Of a stretch of 64,000 nt of DNA, positions 59,277-64,000 are shown one piece after another. The DNA is taken from contig URUK01000003.1 in the NCBI GenBank assembly GCA_900551055.1, positions 71,953 through 135,952 on the forward strand, read 5' to 3'. How positions within the stretch are numbered: the first letter of the stretch is position 1; every line of letters begins with the position of its first letter. The notes beneath the pieces were generated by a model. That model worked only from the letters and a program-made list of their open reading frames with translations. It had not been told where the DNA came from and ran no database searches. The translations under genes were made by a program, and so were the position numbers. This stretch comes from an uncultured Prevotella sp. (lineage in GTDB: Bacteria; Bacteroidota; Bacteroidia; Bacteroidales; Bacteroidaceae).

Positions 59277-60584
59277 TCAGTCTACCGGTATGTCCTTGTT
59301 CACATTCTTGCTGCCCCATACGGCATATATGAACAGGTAAGCCAAGGCTATGAGCGGAACGATGTATGACACCATGTAGCCGGCCTTATCGGCGATGAAG
59401 TTCTGCACGAGCGGAAGCACACCGCCGCCTACCACCATCATCATGAATATGCCCGAAGCCATAGCCGTGTACTTGCCAAGTCCCTCAGTTGCAAGATTGA
59501 ATATGCTTGCCCACATCACCGAAGTACACAGACCGCAGAGCACCAGGAGCAGCGCGCTGACGGGCACTGTAACCATTTCAAACGACGAACCGGTGAACAC
59601 AGGCATCGACGTTGTTGTAGTCTTGGATGAGAACATGGCAAAAAGTATGAGCAGCATGCCCACGGCCGATACCGTAATCATCATCACGCGGCTCGACACC
59701 TTGTCGGCGATGAAGCCCGCCACGAAACGTCCTACGAGCATGAGCAGCCAGTAAGTACCGGCCACGAAGCCGCCGATTGTAGCGGCGTTGGCAAGCATTC
59801 CGGCTCCCTTGTCTGACGTATCGGATATGTAGAAGTTAAGAGTGCCGGGTATGCCGACCTCGATACCCACATAAACAAAGATGGCAATGACACCAAGCAT
59901 GAAGTGACGGAACGCCCAGGGGCTGTGCTCGAACACCGTGTCCTGCGTAGCCTTGCCCATTTCGGGGTCGGCAATCGGGATGAACAGCAGCACGATGAAC
60001 GCCACTGCGAATACGGCCATGGCGATATAAAGCACAAGGTTTACGTCGCTCATAGTAGTGCTCTTTGTCACCGTTCCTACCAGCGCGCCCACCAGCATAG
60101 GCGTAAGCGTGCCTGAAAGCGAGTTGAGCGTGCCGCCGATGAGGTTGAGCTGGTTACCGCGGTTGCCGCCTCCGCCGAGAAGGTTGAGCATCGGGTTGAC
60201 CACAGTGTTGAGCATGCAGACGGAGAAACCGCTGATAAACGCTCCAAGCAGGTACACCCAGAAGCCCGTAAGCCCGGTGGGGAAGCCTGACAGATACTGC
60301 ACCAATACACCGATGAAGCCCACGGCTATGGCTGCGAGTGCAGTCTTCTTGTAGCCTATCTTGATGAGCATTTTGCCTGCCGGGATGCCCATGAAGACGT
60401 ATGCAAGGAAGTTCATCATGTTACCCATCATGCCAAGTGTGTTGCTGCCCATCAGCTCAGGCTGGTTCTTCCATATGACACCAATAGGCGCTGCCAGGTT
60501 GGTGACGAAGGAAATCATCGCGTAAAGAAACATCATCGCGATTATTGCAACGATGCTTCCACTTTGTCTGTTTGATTGTTTCAT
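59277..60584 (-). CDS. MFS transporter, sugar type (FucP/GluP-like)
   Basis: 435 residues with 12 predicted helices. MNFLAYVFMGIPAGKMLIKIGYKKTALAA has the G-x(3)-D-like loop of the first half. NTVVNPMLNLLGGGGNRGNQLNLIGGTLNSLSGTLTPMLVGALVG resembles the FucP-type substrate region. It likely carries a hexose or nucleoside with protons through the inner membrane. The substrate cannot be read from the sequence. It is a single gene with a strong terminator. Confidence 0.88.
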   Translation of the reverse strand: MKQSNRQSGSIVAIIAMMFLYAMISFVTNLAAPIGVIWKNQPELMGSNTLGMMGNMMNFLAYVFMGIPAGKMLIKIGYKKTALAAIAVGFIGVLVQYLSGFPTGLTGFWVYLLGAFISGFSVCMLNTVVNPMLNLLGGGGNRGNQLNLIGGTLNSLSGTLTPMLVGALVGTVTKSTTMSDVNLVLYIAMAVFAVAFIVLLFIPIADPEMGKATQDTVFEHSPWAFRHFMLGVIAIFVYVGIEVGIPGTLNFYISDTSDKGAGMLANAATIGGFVAGTYWLLMLVGRFVAGFIADKVSSRVMMITVSAVGMLLILFAMFSSKTTTTSMPVFTGSSFEMVTVPVSALLLVLCGLCTSVMWASIFNLATEGLGKYTAMASGIFMMMVVGGGVLPLVQNFIADKAGYMVSYIVPLIALAYLFIYAVWGSKNVNKDIPVD

Positions 60585-60607
60585 GGTTCTGTTGATATTT
60601 AAATATG

Positions 60608-61468
60608 TTAAGACATTGTCTCTTCAGGTACGAATCCGTCCTCGCCCTCATCCTTCTTTACCACGCGCTTGCGTATTGCGCGCTTGCGCTTGGGCTTGTC
60701 CTCCACCGGTTTGTCTGCCTTTACACCGGCCAGTTCGGGATCGATTAGTATTCGTCCACAGTACTCGCATACTATGATTTTCTTGTGCATCTTGATGTCA
60801 AGCTGGCGCTGTGGCGGTATTTTATTGAAGCATCCGCCGCACGCATCACGCTGAACGTAAACTATGCCGAGGCCGTTGCGCGCGTTCTTGCGTATGCGCT
60901 TGAAGCTCGCCAGCAGGCGAGGCTCTATCTTAACCTCAAGCTCCTTGGCCTTCTCTTTCAGCCGTTCTTCCTCCGCACGGGTCTCGTCCATAATCTCGTC
61001 AAGCTCGTTCTTCTTCTCTTCAAGAGCCTGACGGCGGTCTACTATCTGCTCCTCGGCAGCCTTGAGGTCGGCTGTTTTCTCTTCAACCTTGGTGTTTGCC
61101 TCGCGTATCTTCTTGTTGCACAGTTCTATTTCGAGCGTCTGGAACTCTATTTCCTTGCTCAAAGTGTCATACTCGCGGTTGTTCTTCACGTCGTTGAGCT
61201 GCGACTTATAACGCTCCACACTGGCCTGCGCCTCGGCTATTTCAGCCTTTTTCTGCCTGACGGCATCCTCAAAATCCTTAATGTCGTTCTTGATTTTCTC
61301 AACACGTGTGGTAAGTCCGGCAATCTCGTCCTCAAGGTCTTGCACCTCAAGGGGCAACTCGCCGCGCAGCGCGCGCTCCTCGTCGATGGCCGACAAGGTG
61401 GTCTGCAACTGGTAAAGGGCTTTCAGCCTCTCCTCTACCGACAAATCTGTAGGGTCTTTCTTAGCCAT
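60608..61468 (-). CDS. C4-type zinc-ribbon coiled-coil protein (CdsZ-like)
   Basis: 286 residues from MAKKDPTDLSVEERLKAL. Residues 15-185 are a long coiled coil (EEEINGL-like heptads with Lys/Glu, such as TTRVEKIKNDIKDFEDAVRQKKAEIAEAQ). A zinc ribbon near residue 200-240 has CGGC and CEYC (DACGGCFNKIPPQRQL ... IVCEYCGRILID). The C-terminus is Lys/Arg-rich. Family members are thought to bind nucleic acids. It is next to the NIF3 gene, as in many bacteria. Confidence 0.9.
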   Translation of the reverse strand: MAKKDPTDLSVEERLKALYQLQTTLSAIDEERALRGELPLEVQDLEDEIAGLTTRVEKIKNDIKDFEDAVRQKKAEIAEAQASVERYKSQLNDVKNNREYDTLSKEIEFQTLEIELCNKKIREANTKVEEKTADLKAAEEQIVDRRQALEEKKNELDEIMDETRAEEERLKEKAKELEVKIEPRLLASFKRIRKNARNGLGIVYVQRDACGGCFNKIPPQRQLDIKMHKKIIVCEYCGRILIDPELAGVKADKPVEDKPKRKRAIRKRVVKKDEGEDGFVPEETMS

Positions 61469-61488
61469 ATTTCTTTTTTTAGTTGACA

Positions 61489-61673
61489 AGCCACAAGCAG
61501 ACAAGAAACAAGGCAATATACCCTGCAACCAATCTGTCCGCAGCCTGTTGGTTATCTTAATGTATGTTTCAATAATTCCGTAAAAACGACAAGTCACGCC
61601 GTCACAAGATATACAGCCTGTCCGCTTGTAACCCGTAACTCGTCTGCTCGTACCTCGTGACTCGTCTGCTACA
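61489..61673. repeat. GACAAG/CTTGTC repeat arms in the NIF3-zinc-ribbon gap
   Basis: AGTTGACAAGCCACAAGCAGACAAG at 61489-61513 and complement-type units (CTCGTCTGCTCGTACCTCGTG) at 61596-61672. Confidence 0.75.
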
Positions 61674-62454
61674 AATAAATAATAGGATTGGTGTTGGTCT
61701 TTGTGAGGTATGTCTTCACCCCGTCACACCTTTCCTCTATTATCTCCTTAAATATTTCGTTGGTAAACTGCTCGCTCTGGTAATGACCGATGACGGCAAT
61801 CTGTATTTCCTGCTCGTGCCCGAAATACTCGTGATAGTGCATCTCGCCGGTAACAAAAGCGTCCGCCCCGGCGGCAATGGCGTCGCCGAGAAGGAACGAA
61901 CCGGCACCTCCGCACACGGCAACCGTTTTTATCGGACGGCGCAACAGCTGGTTGCACTGCACGCACTCCACGTCGAACGTGCGCTTGAGCATCAGCACAA
62001 AGTCGTCGCCGGCCACCGCTTCGGGCAGACTTCCCATCACTCCGCTGCCACACTCGATGCCGTCAACCGTCTTGTCCGCAAAAAAACGGCAGTCTTCAAG
62101 CCCCATTTTCTCCGCTATCCTGAAGTTTACTCCGCCCCGGGCGTTGTCCATGTTTGTGTGCATCGATACCACCGTCACGTCATTCTTCAACGCCTTGGCC
62201 ACGGCACGCTGCACGTCGTTATCGTAAGTGACGTGCTTCAGCGCGTGGAAAATCAGCGGATGATGGCTTACAATAAGGTTGCAGCCCAAGGCTACGGCCT
62301 CGTCAACCACAGCCTCCGTCACGTCAAGACACAACAAAGCCCCTGATACTTCCGCCTCTGTCAGTCCTACCTGCAAGCCGGCATTGTCAAAGCTCTCTTG
62401 CAGGGGCAGGGGCGCGAAACGTTCAAGGGCGTCAACCACTTCTTTTATTTTCAC
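61669..62454 (-). CDS. NIF3/DUF34-family dinuclear-metal protein
   Basis: 261 residues. Metal ligands are in CNLIVSHHPLIFHALK, AVVSMHTNMDNARGGVNF and FVTGEMHYHEYFGHEQEI. Family members form hexameric rings that bind two metals; a role in GTP cyclohydrolase-like or metal homeostasis steps has been suggested. The zinc-ribbon gene lies about 200 bases downstream across a GACAAG repeat. Confidence 0.92.
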   Translation of the reverse strand: MKIKEVVDALERFAPLPLQESFDNAGLQVGLTEAEVSGALLCLDVTEAVVDEAVALGCNLIVSHHPLIFHALKHVTYDNDVQRAVAKALKNDVTVVSMHTNMDNARGGVNFRIAEKMGLEDCRFFADKTVDGIECGSGVMGSLPEAVAGDDFVLMLKRTFDVECVQCNQLLRRPIKTVAVCGGAGSFLLGDAIAAGADAFVTGEMHYHEYFGHEQEIQIAVIGHYQSEQFTNEIFKEIIEERCDGVKTYLTKTNTNPIIYL

Positions 62455-62594
62455 GCTTTTCAGCCTTTCTTTTAATAATGTGCAAAGTTAATGATTTTCT
62501 GCGGCAAACCCAAACGCCGCCATTTTAATTTGCATTCTTTAACTACAAAAAGACGTAACAGCGGCTGCTGCCGCACGTTAAGACAACAGCCGCT

Positions 62595-62685
62595 TTGCAA
62601 AAGGTGCTCTTTTGTCTTACAAAAGGCCGTCTTTTACACGCTAAAAGGCCGTCTTTTGCATTCTAAAAGACGGCCTTTTGGGAAC
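62595..62685. repeat. 22-bp palindrome array, copy 12
   Basis: Modules start at exactly 62599, 62621, 62643 and 62665. They read AAAAGGTGCTCTTTT, AAAAGGCCGTCTTTT, AAAAGGCCGTCTTTT and AAAAGACGGCCTTTT. The flank GACTGACTATCAGAC follows. It fills most of the spacer 62455-62756. Confidence 0.88.
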
Positions 62686-62756
62686 AGACTGACTATCAGA
62701 CAGTTACCGCACTCCGGCAAACGGCTGTGCCGACACGGCGGAATAAAACAGCCGTT

Positions 62757-64000
62757 TCATTGCGGCAGTATCTCAAATCCGCATATTTGCGGACTTCCAT
62801 TCTTGCCGTTTTCCAAGGTTATCGTTATCATATTGTCCTTATCGGCTTTTATTCCTTCCACCTCTTTCACCAAAGCCCTGAAGCATCCGCCGGTCTCTTT
62901 ATATACGTCTATGTCTGTAACTACAGGCTGGCCGTTCACATTCACGTTGAACACACGCTTTCCTTCAGTTGTATTCTTGTCAAGTTCAGCGAAGTGCAAA
63001 CGCACCTTATATAATTGGCCCGGAGCACCATCCATAAGGCACGGATATGAGCACTTGCCCCAACGGACGGTACGGTAAACCAGTTCGGGTGCAGGATTTT
63101 GCACCTTACTCATGTCAACGGTCTCCATGTAATAGCCTACGGAACCATCGAGGAAACCCGGGTCTTTCTTGAAACTGCCACGGTTGTACCCGCCGCAATT
63201 TATCCTCGCTTCCTTTTGAGGCTGCAACTTAGGAGCAGTGAAAGTAAATCCGGCATCGCCCCAGCGGCTCACTTCCGCATTGTCATTTGGCGCGACATAC
63301 TGCGACTTGCCTACTTTCACGTTCCATCCGTCCACAACAACCAATGGCTTTTCGCCGTCAAGGTCTTTTTCCGATGCCTCTATGCTGATGGTCTTTGTTT
63401 CTTTCGGAGCGAGCGAAACATAGTTGTCGCTGTAATAAACAGGGAGCACGCGCTTGCCGGTTTTAGCCTGACGCAACTGCAAATGAGCCATGAGCGCGAC
63501 ATGATTGCCGGGGTTTCGCAATGTCACTTTCATCTGCATCTTGCCGTCTTTAACCGTATATGACGCCTTTGTGGAAAGCTTAACTGTCGGCATGTCGTCA
63601 AGAACCGACATGTCGGCCGGCTCTTCCAACCTGCTGCGCCAATAGAAATTGTCCGACAGCAGGCCGCCTTCCTTGTCGACAAGTTCCACCTTTATGAAGT
63701 GAACATCGGAAAGACCGGCAGGCCATTCAACCGCCCCCAAATCGGCAACTGAACACGGTGCGGCCGCCACGTCATATTCTTTCATGCCTGCAACGCTGCC
63801 GTCAAGATTGTACATAACAATGCGTCCTTTCGCTCCTTCAAGAGCCGACGGCAGATGGTTGACAACCTGCAAGATACCGCCGCCTCTCTCGCTGAACTGT
63901 ATGTGCACCTGCTCGCAGGCTTTTTTCAGGGCGAAGAACGAAGCGTTAACGTGAGTTCGATATAAGAATAATCCTTCTTTGAAATGAAATAATTTATATT
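62757..64000 (-). CDS. Glycoside hydrolase family 2 enzyme, C-terminal end with malectin-like domain (5' part outside window)
   Basis: The frame is open to the window edge, so this is the end of a longer protein. The visible part has NASFFALKKACEQVHIQF, a signature of GH2 exo-beta-glucosaminidase/mannosidase-like enzymes, then two beta-sandwich domains. The last 170 residues form a malectin/CBM57-like domain (ARINCGGYNRGSFKKDPGFLDGS, YKVRLHFAELDKNTTEGKRVFNVNVNG, ITITLENGKNGSPQICGFEILPQ). It would cleave glycans in the periplasm. The active site lies outside the window. Confidence 0.88.
   Translation of the reverse strand, partial: YKLFHFKEGLFLYRTHVNASFFALKKACEQVHIQFSERGGGILQVVNHLPSALEGAKGRIVMYNLDGSVAGMKEYDVAAAPCSVADLGAVEWPAGLSDVHFIKVELVDKEGGLLSDNFYWRSRLEEPADMSVLDDMPTVKLSTKASYTVKDGKMQMKVTLRNPGNHVALMAHLQLRQAKTGKRVLPVYYSDNYVSLAPKETKTISIEASEKDLDGEKPLVVVDGWNVKVGKSQYVAPNDNAEVSRWGDAGFTFTAPKLQPQKEARINCGGYNRGSFKKDPGFLDGSVGYYMETVDMSKVQNPAPELVYRTVRWGKCSYPCLMDGAPGQLYKVRLHFAELDKNTTEGKRVFNVNVNGQPVVTDIDVYKETGGCFRALVKEVEGIKADKDNMITITLENGKNGSPQICGFEILPQ

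Noticed and set aside
62595..62685. CRISPR-like array
   Set aside because: The repeats are 15-bp palindromes with only about 7 bases between them. There are no spacers of 30 bases and no cas genes, so it is not a CRISPR locus.
62491..63078. Plus-strand reading frame of 195 codons with KRR/LKG peptides
   Set aside because: It runs through the 22-bp palindrome array and then antisense to the GH2 gene. The peptide (LQKAVFYTLKGRLLHSKRRPF type) is just the array translated. Frames of this kind in the arrays are spurious.

Overview
The window reads as the chromosome of a Bacteroidota bacterium, most likely Prevotellaceae. The evidence is: promoters of the TTTG-N19/20-TAnnTTTG type, no Shine-Dalgarno leaders, Mfa2/FimB-type fimbrial proteins and a BspA-type leucine-rich surface protein, a secreted nuclease with a type IX-like sorting tail, a flavodoxin/DUF2023 pair, DUF5690 and OMP_b-brl_3 proteins. 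I cannot name the species. No rRNA, tRNA, phage, transposase or CRISPR array was seen.

Layout. 1-2.75 kb: end of a branched-chain amino acid operon (ilvB-ilvN-acyl-ACP thioesterase-ilvC). 3-6 kb: a secreted protein and a CopA-like P-type ATPase lacking its nucleotide-binding domain. 6.2-11 kb: fimbria-type surface locus (OmpA-domain barrel, FimB/Mfa2-like lipoprotein, fimbrillin/BspA-LRR lipoprotein). 11.2-16.5 kb: TPR protein, then the Phe/Tyr operon pheA-aminotransferase-DAHP synthase/chorismate mutase-tyrA, preceded by what looks like a complete leader-peptide attenuator. 16.6-24.8 kb: nucleases, a rhodanese lipoprotein, a short-chain dehydrogenase, a divergent UDP-GlcNAc 2-epimerase homologue, a stomatin/NfeD pair and an unknown. 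24.9-31 kb: a minus-strand operon of DUF5690 permease, DAO-type flavoenzyme, EtfB, ferredoxin-fused EtfA and a frameshifted porin. 31.3-36.5 kb: flavodoxin, SlyD, chorismate synthase, a candidate small RNA and a TraB/GumN protein. 36.7-41.9 kb: pyrD-pyrK, an XRE regulator, a gene-free AT-rich block, holA and an HsdR_N-like protein. 42-50.4 kb: OM barrel, DjlA-like protein, a Rossmann/PUR-like protein, a Fic enzyme, a GNAT and a TonB-type barrel. 50.4-57.3 kb: an acetyltransferase and membrane protein, then the thiamine operon (TPP riboswitch-thiD-thiE-thiC-thi4-tenI-like). 57.3-64 kb: lipoprotein, MFS sugar transporter, zinc-ribbon/NIF3 pair and the end of a GH2 enzyme.

The most striking structural property is the spacers. 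They hold at least eight families of inverted or tandem repeats. The largest has twelve copies of four palindromes at 22-bp pitch. Several lie inside operons or between a riboswitch and its gene.

The metabolic operons fit together. Chorismate made through AroC feeds the Phe/Tyr operon. Thi4 replaces the thiS/F/G/H set in the thiamine operon. The ETF operon looks like a self-contained system that imports a substrate and oxidises it to feed electrons to ferredoxin or flavin carriers; its substrate is unknown.
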